Shown: positions 1 to 9,000, numbered from the stretch's first letter. The stretch is 64,000 nucleotides of DNA from Mycolicibacterium litorale (GCF_010731695.1 NZ_AP022586.1:4464001-4528000), one strand, 5' to 3'. The notes: a model not told the origin generated them from the sequence alone. A program made the numbers and translations.

Positions 1-2
1 AG

Positions 3-515
3 CTGTGCGACGCAGCCGTCCGCTTCAGTGACGGCACCGCGGGGAACCTGCTGCTGCGTGTCCTCGGCGGACCCGAGCAGCTCACCGCCTATGCCCGCAG
101 CCTCGGCGATACCGTCACCAGAATGGACCGCGTGGAACCGCATGTCGCTGACGCGGTACCCGGCGATGTCCGGGACACGTCGTCTCCGCGCGCGCTGACC
201 GAAGACATACGAGCGCTCCTGGTCGGCGACGCGCTGGGTCCGGCTGAGCGCGCTGTGTTGCAAGATCTGATGCAGCGCAACGCTACTCGGGCGGGGATGG
301 AGCGGATACGCGCCGGCTTACCACCGGACTGGACGGTGGCGGACAAGACAGGCACCGGTGATTTCGGCACGCTCAACGACATCGCGGTCGTATGGCCGCC
401 CCATCGCGCCCCACTGGCCATGGGGATCATGTCCACCAAGACGTCCAAGGACGCCGCGTATGACCCGGCGCTGCTCGCCGAGGCGGCACGCTATGTCGTG
501 GGCGTGATCGCCTGA
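3..515 (+). CDS. blaC: Class A beta-lactamase (BlaC-like), C-terminal part
   Basis: The gene is cut by the left window edge; 170 residues remain. Class A serine beta-lactamases hydrolyse beta-lactams outside the membrane. Visible motifs are SDG at nt 27-35 (the SDN-loop position, with Gly in place of Asn as in mycobacterial BlaC), an omega-loop Glu in RVEPHVADAVPGDVRDTSSP, and the KTG box in DKTGTGDFGTLND. The catalytic Ser-x-x-Lys lies in the missing N-terminal part, so function cannot be fully confirmed. The stop lies 2 bases before the next gene, which suggests co-transcription with the NodB deacetylase, also a cell-envelope enzyme. Confidence 0.93.
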   Translation: MCDAAVRFSDGTAGNLLLRVLGGPEQLTAYARSLGDTVTRMDRVEPHVADAVPGDVRDTSSPRALTEDIRALLVGDALGPAERAVLQDLMQRNATRAGMERIRAGLPPDWTVADKTGTGDFGTLNDIAVVWPPHRAPLAMGIMSTKTSKDAAYDPALLAEAARYVVGVIA

Positions 516-517
516 GG

Positions 518-1234
518 GTGTCGATGAGTCGGCGGTGGGTCAGACGCGTGACGGCGGCCGTGGCGGCCGTGGCGGTCGTCTGCGTGGGCGCCTACGTCGT
601 GATGAATGCGCGGACATTCCAGCTCGCCGGCCGCCTGGTGCCTCGAGTCGCCACCGCGGAGAAGGTGGTGGCGCTGACCTTCGACGACGGGCCGTCACCG
701 CACACTCCCGAGGTGTTGAGGGTACTGACCGATCTGAGGGTCCGCGCCACGTTCTATCTCAACGGCGAAGACCTGCAACGCTTTCCGCAGTTCGGAACCG
801 CGATCGCGGTCGCGGGCCACGAAATCGGCAACCACTCCTTCTCGCATCGGCGCATGGTGCTGACATCGCCGGCCACGGTGGCCGCCGAGGTCGAGCGGAC
901 CGACGCGGAGATCCGCGCTACCGGCTACACGGGCCCCATCACCTTCCGCCCACCGTATGGCAAGAAACTCTGGAGTCTCCCCGAGTATCTCGCCGACCAC
1001 GACCGCACCACCGTCATGTGGGACGTGGAGCCCGACTCCTCAGGCCCGCAGACCACCGCTGAGATCGTCAGGCGGGCGGTGGACGGTACGCAACCGGGGT
1101 CGGTCATCCTCATGCACGTGATGTTCGACGGGAGGGAGGCCTCGCGGGCGGCCATACCCGGCATCGTCTTCGCACTCCGCGAACGGGGCTATGACTTCGT
1201 CACGGTGTCGGATCTCCTCCAGCGCGGCGGGTGA
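518..1234 (+). CDS. NodB-type polysaccharide deacetylase, membrane-anchored
   Basis: A 238-residue carbohydrate esterase 4 (NodB) protein. Such enzymes remove N-acetyl groups from peptidoglycan or other amino-sugar polymers with a divalent metal. Residues 10-30 form a hydrophobic signal or anchor segment, so the catalytic part should face the outside. Motifs in order are TFDDGPSPHTPEVL (catalytic and metal Asp pair), HEIGNHSFSH (metal His) and RPPYGK. The GTG start is 2 bases after the beta-lactamase stop. The stop overlaps the next GTG start by 4 bases. The exact substrate cannot be told from sequence. Confidence 0.87.
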   Translation: MSMSRRWVRRVTAAVAAVAVVCVGAYVVMNARTFQLAGRLVPRVATAEKVVALTFDDGPSPHTPEVLRVLTDLRVRATFYLNGEDLQRFPQFGTAIAVAGHEIGNHSFSHRRMVLTSPATVAAEVERTDAEIRATGYTGPITFRPPYGKKLWSLPEYLADHDRTTVMWDVEPDSSGPQTTAEIVRRAVDGTQPGSVILMHVMFDGREASRAAIPGIVFALRERGYDFVTVSDLLQRGG

Positions 1235-2136
1235 GGCCGCACAGCCGTTGGCGGCCGTCTCCGGCCGAAATCCGGCTGCGAATCGCATGCGAAGCTGGTG
1301 GGATCACGACCGTGGAGATTGATCACGCCATCCTCGAGCATTACCAGCAAGGCGTCGAGCGAGATCGGTTGAACACCTGGGGCCGCCTGGAGAAGGCTCG
1401 AACGCTGGACCTGATGAGCCGCTTCCTACCGCCGCCGCCCGCCGACGTGCTGGACATCGGTGGGGGAGAGGGTGTGTACGCGCTCCCGCTGGCCGCCGCG
1501 GGTTACCACGTCCGGCTCGTCGACCCGGTGCCACAGCATGTGGACGCGGCCCGCGCGGCCGCGTCCGGGAAGCCATACGCGTCACGAATCAGCAGTCACC
1601 TCGGTGATGCCCGCGATCTGCGCGAGGTCGACACCGGCAGTGTCGATGCCGTGCTGCTCCTCGGGCCCCTGTACCACCTCGTCGATCGTGACGACCGGGC
1701 CCGCGCCCTCGAGGAAGCCCATCGGGTGCTTCGTCCTGGCGGCATCGTGCTGGTGGCGGCCATCTCCCGGTTCGCCTCCGCGCTGGAGGGGCTGCGCACG
1801 GGTGCCGTTCACGACCCGCGTTTCGAAGCGATCGTCGCCGCCGACCTGCGTGATGGCGTGCACCGGAACCCTGAGGTCGGCACCAGGCCAGAGTGGTTCA
1901 CGCTGGCCTACTTTCACCGCCCTGAGGAGCTGCGCGACGAGGTGACCGGCGCGGGGTTCGCCGATGCGCGGGTGCTGGCAGTCGAGGGGCCCGTCGACAT
2001 GTCCACAGCCGCGGCTCTCGATGACGACGACCAACGCGCCACCATCCTCCGCACTGTCGCCCGTATCGAGAGCGAGCCGTCGCTCCTCGGGGCCAGCCCC
2101 CATCTGCTGGCCGTGGCGGTGGCACCGTCGCCGTAA
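1231..2136 (+). CDS. SAM-dependent class I methyltransferase
   Basis: A 301-residue protein with a Rossmann methyltransferase core. Motif I is VLDIGGGEGVYALPLAAAGY, followed by the acidic end of beta-2 (RLVDP) and a motif IV region VDAVLLLGPLYHLVD. This is the Methyltransf_11/25 type acting on an unknown small molecule. The longest frame begins with a GTG overlapping the previous stop. The conserved domain starts later, and a GTG at 1312 (27 codons in) is an equally good start. Likely the third gene of the blaC-deacetylase transcript. Confidence 0.82.
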   Translation: MRPHSRWRPSPAEIRLRIACEAGGITTVEIDHAILEHYQQGVERDRLNTWGRLEKARTLDLMSRFLPPPPADVLDIGGGEGVYALPLAAAGYHVRLVDPVPQHVDAARAAASGKPYASRISSHLGDARDLREVDTGSVDAVLLLGPLYHLVDRDDRARALEEAHRVLRPGGIVLVAAISRFASALEGLRTGAVHDPRFEAIVAADLRDGVHRNPEVGTRPEWFTLAYFHRPEELRDEVTGAGFADARVLAVEGPVDMSTAAALDDDDQRATILRTVARIESEPSLLGASPHLLAVAVAPSP

Positions 2137-2246
2137 CCCTCAGCCTGGGCATGCGGACCTGAGAGCGCTCGATAACGATTCGAATGCTGTTGTGTCACAG
2201 CCCGAGACGTCGGCTCCACCGAATCGGACGGCGACACTATGTTCAC

Positions 2247-3386
2247 ATGGTGCACCGGAGAACCGTCCTCAGGCTCCCGATGTACCTCGCGGCAGCCGCG
2301 GCACTGACCAAGATCCCCACCGTCTCCGCTGCGGCGGGTCGATGGTCGGCTGACCGCGCCAACGCCTGGTACGAGGCTCAGGGCTGGCTGCTCGGCGCGA
2401 ACTATGTCACCTCCACGGCGGTCAACCAGCTCGAGATGTTCCAAGCGGGAACCTACGACGCACGCCGTATCGCCGGCGAGCTCGGCGTGGCCCAGCGGAT
2501 CGGGATGAACACCATGCGCGTGTTCCTTCACGATCAGTTGTGGGCCACCGACCGAGCGGGTTTCAGCAGCCGGCTCTCGGAGTTCGTCGCGATCGCGGCG
2601 AGCAAGAACATCAAGCCGCTGTTCGTCTTGTTCGACTCGTGCTGGGACCCGCTGCCGAAAGCCGGCCGCCAACGCGCGCCCATACAGGGAGTGCACAACT
2701 CCGGCTGGGTGCAGAGTCCGGGCGCCCACCGCCTGCAGGATCCGGCCTACACCCGCGTCCTGCAGAGCTATGTCACCGGAGTGGTCGGTCTGTTCCGCAA
2801 CGATCCCCGAGTGCTCGGCTGGGATGTCTGGAACGAGCCGGACAACCCGGCGCGGGACTACCGGAAGGTCGAACACCAGGACAAGCAGGAGCTGGTCGCC
2901 GCGTTCCTCCCGCACGTCTTCCAGTGGGTGCGTGCCGTCAATCCGGTCCAACCGTTGACCAGCGGCGTGTGGCAGGGTCACTGGAAAGACCCCGGAGGCC
3001 GGAGCGCGATAGCCAGCGTGCAGCTGGAGAACTCGGACATCATCAGCTTCCACAACTACGGCGACCCCACCGACTTCGAGGCTCGCATCGACGAGCTCAC
3101 CCCGCTGGGCCGGCCGATTCTCTGCACCGAGTATCTGGCGCGGAATCTGGGCAGCACCGTGGAGGGAGTTCTCCCGGTCGCCAAGAGGCGCAACGTCGGC
3201 GCGTACAACTGGGGGTTCGTCGCCGGGCGGACGCAGACGTATCTGCCGTGGGATTCTTGGAACCGGCCCTACACGTCGCTACCCGAGACCTGGTTCAGCG
3301 ATCTCATCCACCCTGACGGACGGGCCCACGACGACAACGAGATACGGGTCATCCAGAAGCTCGCGGGGGTGGGTCGCCCCGCCTGA
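2247..3386 (+). CDS. Secreted GH5-like glycoside hydrolase (paralogue of the gene at 61104)
   Basis: A 379-residue cellulase/mannanase-like (beta/alpha)8 enzyme. The N-terminus HRRTVLRLP followed by an Ala-rich hydrophobic run is Tat-like and suggests export. The acid/base Glu sits in WNEPDN (about residue 197) and the nucleophile Glu in CTEYLAR (about residue 295). A -10-like TATGTT at 2238-2243 lies 6 bases before a GTG at 2250, so a leaderless start at 2250 is as plausible as ATG 2247; a longer frame from 2184 is unlikely. A close paralogue sits near the other end of the window. The substrate (cellulose, mannan or an envelope glycan) is not known. Confidence 0.8.
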   Translation: MVHRRTVLRLPMYLAAAAALTKIPTVSAAAGRWSADRANAWYEAQGWLLGANYVTSTAVNQLEMFQAGTYDARRIAGELGVAQRIGMNTMRVFLHDQLWATDRAGFSSRLSEFVAIAASKNIKPLFVLFDSCWDPLPKAGRQRAPIQGVHNSGWVQSPGAHRLQDPAYTRVLQSYVTGVVGLFRNDPRVLGWDVWNEPDNPARDYRKVEHQDKQELVAAFLPHVFQWVRAVNPVQPLTSGVWQGHWKDPGGRSAIASVQLENSDIISFHNYGDPTDFEARIDELTPLGRPILCTEYLARNLGSTVEGVLPVAKRRNVGAYNWGFVAGRTQTYLPWDSWNRPYTSLPETWFSDLIHPDGRAHDDNEIRVIQKLAGVGRPA

Positions 3387-3392
3387 GCAACC

Positions 3393-3429
3393 GCGACCAC
3401 GCATGACGCGCTAACGCAGGCGTGGTCGC
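3393..3429 (+). terminator. Hairpin after the GH5-like gene
   Basis: Perfect 10-bp arms GCGACCACGC (3393-3402) and GCGTGGTCGC (3420-3429) lie seven bases past the stop codon. There is no T-tract, which is usual for mycobacterial terminators. The hairpin also argues against starting the next gene at 3422. Confidence 0.5.
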
Positions 3430-3445
3430 AACCGATATCCGAGGC

Positions 3446-3883
3446 ATGACACCCATCCGGGCCGCCGGGGCGTGCACCATCGCGCTGACCGCGCTCTGGT
3501 TGTGGGCGCCGTCGGCGCACGCCGAGCCGTCCGCGCAGCTCGACCGCGTCCCGGTGGTGGCGTCCTCGACGTGTGCCGGCAACGTCCGCGCCGAGGCCCA
3601 GGTGACTCCGGTGCAGATCGACGGTCGCCTCGACAACGGAGTCCGGGTGGCGATCCACTACGACGCCGGAATCTACGACGGTTCCTGCGCGCTGACCGTG
3701 ACCGCCGATTGGACGAATATCGACACCGGCGCCTCCGGGAGCGAGAACATCACGGCGGTCTCGACGATCGACGGGCACTACGGTTTCATCGGCTACGCCA
3801 ACACCACGTTCGACACGGGCAGCGGCACGGTGGTCGTCACGCTCAGTTCGCACCCGGACGCCGAGATGCGGATCACGGCGTAA
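3446..3883 (+). CDS. Small secreted protein of unknown function
   Basis: A 145-residue exported protein. MTPIRAAGACTIALTALWLW and the following PSAHAEP form a typical signal peptide with an AHA cleavage site near residue 24. The mature part has two Cys (in SSTCAG and DGSCAL) that could form one disulphide, and a Thr/Val/Asp-rich composition suggesting an all-beta fold. ATG 3446 is preferred over GTG 3422 because only it puts the signal peptide at the N-terminus. I do not recognise the family. It is the first of three small exported proteins in a row. Confidence 0.7.
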   Translation: MTPIRAAGACTIALTALWLWAPSAHAEPSAQLDRVPVVASSTCAGNVRAEAQVTPVQIDGRLDNGVRVAIHYDAGIYDGSCALTVTADWTNIDTGASGSENITAVSTIDGHYGFIGYANTTFDTGSGTVVVTLSSHPDAEMRITA

Positions 3884-4007
3884 GCCAGGTACACGTCAAG
3901 GTCAGAACGAGCGCTGCAGGAATCGATCGGCGCCATTCGCTGTTGACAGCCACGTCGCGGGAGTTCGGTCCGGGCGACGGAGCTCTACAGATGGAAGAGG
4001 CGAGATC

Positions 4008-4235
4008 ATGAAGAAGTTCACGTTGGTAGGCGTTGTCGCGGCAGCGTTGTCCGCAGCAGTCATAGGGTTTGCCGGTCCGGCACAGGCCGATGGGAACGGG
4101 TACGCACTCAGTCGCCACGGTCATCACTACGGCTACGACTTCGGGTACGGCCGCGACCACCGCAACAACCCCTGGCTCGACCAGCTGTTTCCCTCCGTGA
4201 AGGTCCCGCACGTCGACACCAGCGTGCACAACTGA
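4008..4235 (+). CDS. Small secreted Gly/His/Tyr-rich protein
   Basis: A 75-residue precursor with signal peptide MKKFTLVGVVAAALSAAVIG and a probable AQA cleavage site. The mature peptide of about 45 residues is rich in Gly, His, Tyr and Asp (RHGHHYGYDFGYGRDH) and could bind metal, although that is only inferred from composition. A Shine-Dalgarno-like GAGGCGAG lies just upstream, and a strong hairpin follows the stop. Related short exported peptides are common in mycobacteria without assigned function. Confidence 0.72.
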   Translation: MKKFTLVGVVAAALSAAVIGFAGPAQADGNGYALSRHGHHYGYDFGYGRDHRNNPWLDQLFPSVKVPHVDTSVHN

Positions 4236-4247
4236 TCGGCTGACATC

Positions 4248-4282
4248 GCACGAGGGCGCCCGCACTGCGGGCGCCCTCGTGC
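4248..4282 (+). terminator. Strong 16-bp stem terminator
   Basis: GCACGAGGGCGCCCGC at 4248-4263 pairs perfectly with GCGGGCGCCCTCGTGC at 4267-4282 around a 3-base loop. It begins 12 bases after the preceding stop. There is no U-tract. This is the most stable hairpin noticed in the window. Confidence 0.75.
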
Positions 4283-4396
4283 TGTCGGCGTGCCCGGTGT
4301 CGGTCATCACCTGCCTGGCATGGAACGAAACCGCCGGCAACGGCGATAAATCGTGTGGAGTCGGGGTCACGTTCTGCCATGGAAAGGCCGCGCCCG

Positions 4397-4711
4397 ATGC
4401 GCCCCTCGTTCATTCTCGCCACATTCGCCACGTCGGTTGCAGTGGCACTGCTCGGTCCGGCCGCCACAGCGCAGGCCGAAACAGCCCAGGAGACGATCGC
4501 TCGTCTGCAGAGTTCGGGTTACACCGTGAACGTCGACCGTGTGGGCAGCGCGCCCCTCGACCAGTGCGTGGTGACCGGGATCCGCAACCCCCAGACGGTG
4601 ACCGATTACGTCCGTGTCTACGACGGCAGGAACAAAGACGGCAGCCGCGATGTCGACCTCGTGCCCGTCGTCACGAGCAGATCCATCTCGGTGTCGCTGA
4701 ACTGCGCCTGA
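4397..4711 (+). CDS. Small exported mycobacterial-type protein
   Basis: A 104-residue protein with signal peptide MRPSFILATFATSVAVALLG ending in AQA. The mature part begins ETAQETIARLQSSGYTVNVD and contains PLDQCVVTGIRNPQTV and a C-terminal Cys. I recall this pattern (helix, 'GYxVxxxRxGxxPLxxCxVTxIRNP') from conserved exported mycobacterial proteins of unknown role. ATG 4397 is chosen because GGAAAGG at 4381-4387 lies nine bases upstream and the signal peptide then starts at residue 1. The two Cys may pair. Confidence 0.75.
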   Translation: MRPSFILATFATSVAVALLGPAATAQAETAQETIARLQSSGYTVNVDRVGSAPLDQCVVTGIRNPQTVTDYVRVYDGRNKDGSRDVDLVPVVTSRSISVSLNCA

Positions 4712-4785
4712 CTCCTCGCGGGAAGCAGTCGCTCCGTCAACCAGTTGCACGGATGACCGGGGGCCGACTGACTGGAGACGAGAAA

Positions 4786-5709
4786 ATGGCACAGACTGTG
4801 CAATTCACCGAGTACGGCGATCTCGACGTCCTGCGGGTGGTCGACGCCCCGCCGCCTGCGCCCGCGGCGGACCACGTGCAGATCGCGGTGCGTGCGGCCG
4901 GCGTCAACCCCGTCGACTGGAAGATCGTCACCGGCGAGATGCGCGAGGTGATGCCCGTGCAGCTCCCGGCAGGCGTGGGTTCGGACGTGGCGGGGGTGGT
5001 CACCGAAGTGGGCGCCGGCGTCACCGAATGGGCAGTGGGAGACGAGGTCCTGGGTCGGTCGACCACACCCGCGTTCTCCGAATACGCCCTCGCACAGTCG
5101 GCAGACCTGGTCCGCAAGCCCCACGGGATCACCTGGGAGGTCGCCGGCTCGCTCGCCGGTGCCGGTGGCACCGCGTATGCGGTCCTGAAGAGGCTGGGCG
5201 TCGACACCGGAGACACGCTGCTGGTGCACGCGGCCGCAGGCGGGGTGGGCACCTTCACCGTCCAACTCGCCAAGGCCCGCGGGCTCACGGTCCTCGGCAC
5301 GGCGAGCGAACGCAACCACGACTACCTCCGGTCGATCGGCGCGATCCCGGTCACTTACGGCGATGGCCTGCTCGACCGGGTCCGTGCGGCCGCCCCGCAG
5401 GGCGTCGACGCTGTCCTCGACGCCTCCGGCCGCGGCGAGATCCCGATGTCCATCGAGCTCACCGGGAATCCCGCGAAGGTCCTCACCCTGGTCGCCTTCG
5501 ACGCCGCCGACACCGGTATCCAGATTCACGTCGACGGTGCCGGACGTGATCTCGGTGCCGCTCTTCGCGAGATCGTCGACCTCATCGAACAACAGCGACT
5601 GACCGTGGGGATCGCCCGCGCCTTCCCGCTGGCAGACACCGCCGCGGCCCTGCACGCCAGCCGCGACGGGCACGTCAGCGGCAAGATCGTCGTCCTGCCG
5701 TCTCTATAG
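4786..5709 (+). CDS. Zinc-free MDR-family NADP-dependent oxidoreductase (quinone reductase-like)
   Basis: A 307-residue medium-chain dehydrogenase/reductase of the quinone oxidoreductase group. These use NADPH to reduce quinones or enals and lack the zinc site. The N-terminal GroES-like part carries VNPVDWKIVTGEM and GSDVAGVVTEVG. The nucleotide site is in HAAAGGVGTFTVQLAKARG. ATG 4786 starts at the family's usual N-terminus (MAQTVQFTEYGDLDVL); the frame is open further upstream but unlike the family. Its stop shares one base with the next gene's GTG, suggesting coupling. Confidence 0.85.
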   Translation: MAQTVQFTEYGDLDVLRVVDAPPPAPAADHVQIAVRAAGVNPVDWKIVTGEMREVMPVQLPAGVGSDVAGVVTEVGAGVTEWAVGDEVLGRSTTPAFSEYALAQSADLVRKPHGITWEVAGSLAGAGGTAYAVLKRLGVDTGDTLLVHAAAGGVGTFTVQLAKARGLTVLGTASERNHDYLRSIGAIPVTYGDGLLDRVRAAAPQGVDAVLDASGRGEIPMSIELTGNPAKVLTLVAFDAADTGIQIHVDGAGRDLGAALREIVDLIEQQRLTVGIARAFPLADTAAALHASRDGHVSGKIVVLPSL

Positions 5710-7067
5710 TGAGGCATGTCGACTTATCGCCCGGACGTACGGTGACGGAGTCCGCGGCCGGCGGCAGCGACCGGGAATCCTTCATCGTGAAAACCCTCGT
5801 CGACGCGTTCGCCGATCTCATGGCGGCCGACCCCGGTGCGTTCCGCACGAAGTTCCGCAAGATGGCGGCCGACCCCTTCGCGTTCTTCCGCGGCAGCGCC
5901 TGCCTGTTCTACGCCGACGTATCGGTGCGGGAGGACCGGTGGGCCGACGAGCGCACCAGCCGGGTGTGGATCCAGGGCGATCTGCACGCCGAGAACTTCG
6001 GTACCTACATGGACGGCGCGGGGACGCTGATCTTCGACGTCAACGACTTCGACGAAGCCTACGTCGGCCATTTCACCTGGGACCTCGAACGTTTCGCCGC
6101 CAGCGTCGCGTTGATGTGCTGGCAGAAGGCACTTTCGGACCAGCAGATCTCCGGGCTGATCGAGACTTTCACCCGCGCGTATCTGCGTCAGGTGCGATGG
6201 TTCGCAGACGCCGACGACGATCTGAACTTCTCGCTCAACCTGAGCACGGCGCGCGGCGCGGTGCTGTCTGCGTTGCAGTCGGCGCGGTTGTCGACCCGCG
6301 CCGGGATGCTGGACCGTCTGACGGTGGTCGACGAGTGGGACCGTCGCTTCCGCGACCTGCCCGGGGTCATCCGACTCGACGACGCCGAGCGTGAGAAGGT
6401 CGTCGAGGCGTTCCACCGGTACCTGGACACGATCCCGCGGGCGCAGCGGTTCCGCGGAATCGCCTACGACGTCAAAGATGTCATCGCCAAGACCGGCTTC
6501 GGGATCGGCAGCGCCGGGCTGCCCGCCTACACCGTCCTCATCGAAGGTTTCAATCAGGCGCTGGACAACGACGCCGTGCTGTCGATGAAGCAGGGCAACG
6601 TGGCAGCGCCGAGCCGCGTGGTCGACGACACCGAAGTCCAGCAGTACTTCCGCCACCACGGGCACCGGACCGCCGTGTCACAGCGTGCGCTGCAGGCACA
6701 TGCCGATCCGTTGCTCGGGTACACCGACCTCGACGGCGTCGGCTTCGTCGTCAGCGAGATATCGCCGTATGAGGCAGATCTGGACTGGAGCGAACTCACC
6801 GATCCGGACGACCTCGCCGAAGTGATCGAACAACTCGGCCGCGCGGTGGCCAAGATGCACTGTGTCAGCGATTCCGACAGCGACCAGTCGCTGGTGGACT
6901 TCCAGACCGAGGAGGCGATCGTCGCGGTGATCGGGGCCGACGAGTCCGCGTTCGTCGCGGACATCGTGGCGTTCGGCCTGGAGTATGCCGCGATCGTCCG
7001 CGATGACCATCGGCACTTCGTCGAGGCGTTCCGCGAGGGTCGAATCCCCGGGGTCAGCGCCACCTGA
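5709..7067 (+). CDS. DUF2252 family protein
   Basis: A 452-residue protein of the DUF2252 family. The stretch WIQGDLHAENFGTYMDG and then FDVNDFDEAYVGHFTWDLER resembles the catalytic HGD...N and D-x-D elements of aminoglycoside-phosphotransferase-like kinases, so a small-molecule or protein kinase activity is possible but unproven for the family. A GTG start overlaps the upstream stop by one base; an internal GTG at 5742 is an alternative. It is probably co-transcribed with the upstream reductase. Confidence 0.82.
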   Translation: MRHVDLSPGRTVTESAAGGSDRESFIVKTLVDAFADLMAADPGAFRTKFRKMAADPFAFFRGSACLFYADVSVREDRWADERTSRVWIQGDLHAENFGTYMDGAGTLIFDVNDFDEAYVGHFTWDLERFAASVALMCWQKALSDQQISGLIETFTRAYLRQVRWFADADDDLNFSLNLSTARGAVLSALQSARLSTRAGMLDRLTVVDEWDRRFRDLPGVIRLDDAEREKVVEAFHRYLDTIPRAQRFRGIAYDVKDVIAKTGFGIGSAGLPAYTVLIEGFNQALDNDAVLSMKQGNVAAPSRVVDDTEVQQYFRHHGHRTAVSQRALQAHADPLLGYTDLDGVGFVVSEISPYEADLDWSELTDPDDLAEVIEQLGRAVAKMHCVSDSDSDQSLVDFQTEEAIVAVIGADESAFVADIVAFGLEYAAIVRDDHRHFVEAFREGRIPGVSAT

Positions 7068-7125
7068 CACCTGCGGACGGCTCTTCCTTTGGAAGTTCGC
7101 ACCGCAACATCGGAGCCGGCGACGT

Positions 7126-7653
7126 TCACGCGTTCCGCAGCGAGGCGTCCAACGCCCGGTAGAGCTGCCCGAGCCGGGTGCGCCCAGCATCCGGCACGGG
7201 CATCGACGTGACGACGAGTCGAACATCCTCACTCGAATGTGCGGCTGCCCAATGAATCTCGTCGTCAGCGGCGGCCGGGTCACCGGTGCCGAGTTCACGC
7301 GCCCGTGCGGCGTAGACGGCGGGAGCCAGCAGGTGCATGGTCTGCCTGGCCGCCGCGGCACCGGTCAGGTCAAGGTGTGTATAGGCCACCGCCACCGCCA
7401 TCTGTGCGGCGCGCGCCGCGGACGTGGCGGCGGGGTCGTCCGTTTCGCGAGCGGCGGCCAGGGCAGCGAAAGCGAGTGACCGCATTCGCTTGTCCCGCCG
7501 TTCGCCACGGCCGAACGCCCGCGCGGCTTCGATCGCATCCCGTGGCCGCCGGTCATCCGATGCCGCCGACTCGTAGATCGCGAGGACACGCGCCGCACAG
7601 TCCGCCGCCCACGTCGCGACGGGTCGCAACGCCTCAACGGTCAGTGCGGCCAT
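7126..7653 (-). CDS. Putative Imm5-like immunity protein, orphan
   Basis: A 175-residue, Ala-rich, all-helical protein. The pattern WAADCAARVLAIYE, DDRRPRDAIEAARAFGRGE, then repeated AFAALAAARE and AQMAVAVAYTHL matches what I recall of the actinobacterial 'putative immunity protein' (Imm5-like) family, predicted to neutralise polymorphic toxins. ATG 7653 is preferred because the similarity begins there; upstream codons are Arg/Cys-rich and unlike it. No toxin gene lies beside it, since its neighbours are a DUF2252 protein and an M42 peptidase. It may be an orphan immunity gene or have been recruited to another role. Confidence 0.65.
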   Translation of the reverse strand: MAALTVEALRPVATWAADCAARVLAIYESAASDDRRPRDAIEAARAFGRGERRDKRMRSLAFAALAAARETDDPAATSAARAAQMAVAVAYTHLDLTGAAAARQTMHLLAPAVYAARARELGTGDPAAADDEIHWAAAHSSEDVRLVVTSMPVPDAGRTRLGQLYRALDASLRNA

Positions 7654-7805
7654 CACGCGGGCCTCCGTGCAGCGCGCAGATCGTCGACACCGAACGGCTG
7701 CGAGGGTGCGCAAACCGCGGTTAGGCTGCCCATCAGGGGGTCCTCATCTCGCGGCGCAACCGCAGATCGACTGCGATTCGGGGGTCCGAGCGCGGAGGAG
7801 ACATC

Positions 7806-8990
7806 ATGCGCCAGGACGTCGTCATGCCCGACGCGGACAGCAGCTGGATGATCGACACCTTGCTGGCGCTGTTGCAGACCCCGAGTCCGACGGGGCGCAC
7901 CGATGCGGTGATGCAGATGATCGGCGAGATCTTCGACGGCTTCGGCTTGTCGTTCTCGCTGACCCGCCGCGGCGCGTTGATCGTCGAGCTGCCCGGGGAG
8001 TCGGCGACCACCGACCGGGCGCTGGTGGTGCATGCCGACACCACTGGATGCATGGTGCGCGCGCTGAAGGACAACGGCCGCCTCGAGGTGACCCCCGTCG
8101 GCACCTTCTCGGCGCGCTTCGCCGCCGGCGCGCGGGTGCGGATTCTGTGCGAGGACTCCGACGAGTTCGTCACCGGGACCATCATGCCGCTCAAGGCCAG
8201 TGGACATGCCTTCGGCGACGCGGTGGACACCCAGCCCACCGACTGGGATCACGTCGAGGTCCGCGTGGACCGGAGGGTCTCCTCACAGGAGGATCTGGTG
8301 CGGCTGGGTGTGCGGATCGGTGACTACGCCCCCCTGATGGCCAACCCCGTCCTGACCGAGGACGGGTTCGTCGTGTCCCGCCACCTCGACGACAAAGCGG
8401 GCGTCGCGGTCGTGCTCGCGCTGATCAAGAACCTCACCGAGAACTCCATCGATCTGCCGCACCGCACCACGGTCATGGTGACCATCGCCGAAGAAGTCGG
8501 CTACGGCGCCAGTACGGGTCTACCCGCAGACATCGCCGAGATGATCACGGTGGACAACGCGGTGTGTGCGCCGGGCCAGCATTCCCGGGAAGACACCGTG
8601 ACGGTACCGATGTCCGACCTGCACGGCCCCTACGACTATCACCTCACCCGGAAGCTGTGCCGGCTCGCCGACGAGAACGACATCCCGTTCACCCGCGATG
8701 TGTTCCGCTACTACAGGTCTGATGCGGCCGCCGCCATCGAAGCGGGCGCGAACACCCGGGCCGCGCTCGTGGGCTTCGGCGTCGACGGCAGCCATGGTTG
8801 GGAGAGAACCCATATCGATTCGATGAAGGCCACCTACAGCCTGCTTCACGCGTGGATCCGGTCACCGCTCACATTCGCTCACTGGGATGCCAACCCCTCG
8901 GGCGAAGGGGATCTGAGTGACTTCCCCTCGTCGCAGCAACCCGCACCGCGCGAGAAATGGGTTCCGTTGTCACGCAACGACACCAGGTGA
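7806..8990 (+). CDS. M42-family metallo-aminopeptidase (NAGGN-system type)
   Basis: A 394-residue di-metal peptidase. Ligand and catalytic motifs in order are VVHADTTGCMV, RHLDDKAGV, IAEEVGYGA, TVDNAV and GSHGWERTH, matching the co-catalytic zinc or cobalt site of M42 peptidases. It most resembles the M42 member associated with the osmoprotectant N-acetylglutaminylglutamine amide (NAGGN) cluster, but the NAGGN synthetase and amidotransferase are not in this window. A second in-frame ATG at 7824 is possible. It is divergent from the Imm5-like gene. Confidence 0.82.
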   Translation: MRQDVVMPDADSSWMIDTLLALLQTPSPTGRTDAVMQMIGEIFDGFGLSFSLTRRGALIVELPGESATTDRALVVHADTTGCMVRALKDNGRLEVTPVGTFSARFAAGARVRILCEDSDEFVTGTIMPLKASGHAFGDAVDTQPTDWDHVEVRVDRRVSSQEDLVRLGVRIGDYAPLMANPVLTEDGFVVSRHLDDKAGVAVVLALIKNLTENSIDLPHRTTVMVTIAEEVGYGASTGLPADIAEMITVDNAVCAPGQHSREDTVTVPMSDLHGPYDYHLTRKLCRLADENDIPFTRDVFRYYRSDAAAAIEAGANTRAALVGFGVDGSHGWERTHIDSMKATYSLLHAWIRSPLTFAHWDANPSGEGDLSDFPSSQQPAPREKWVPLSRNDTR

Positions 8991-9000
8991 CCGGACCTGG

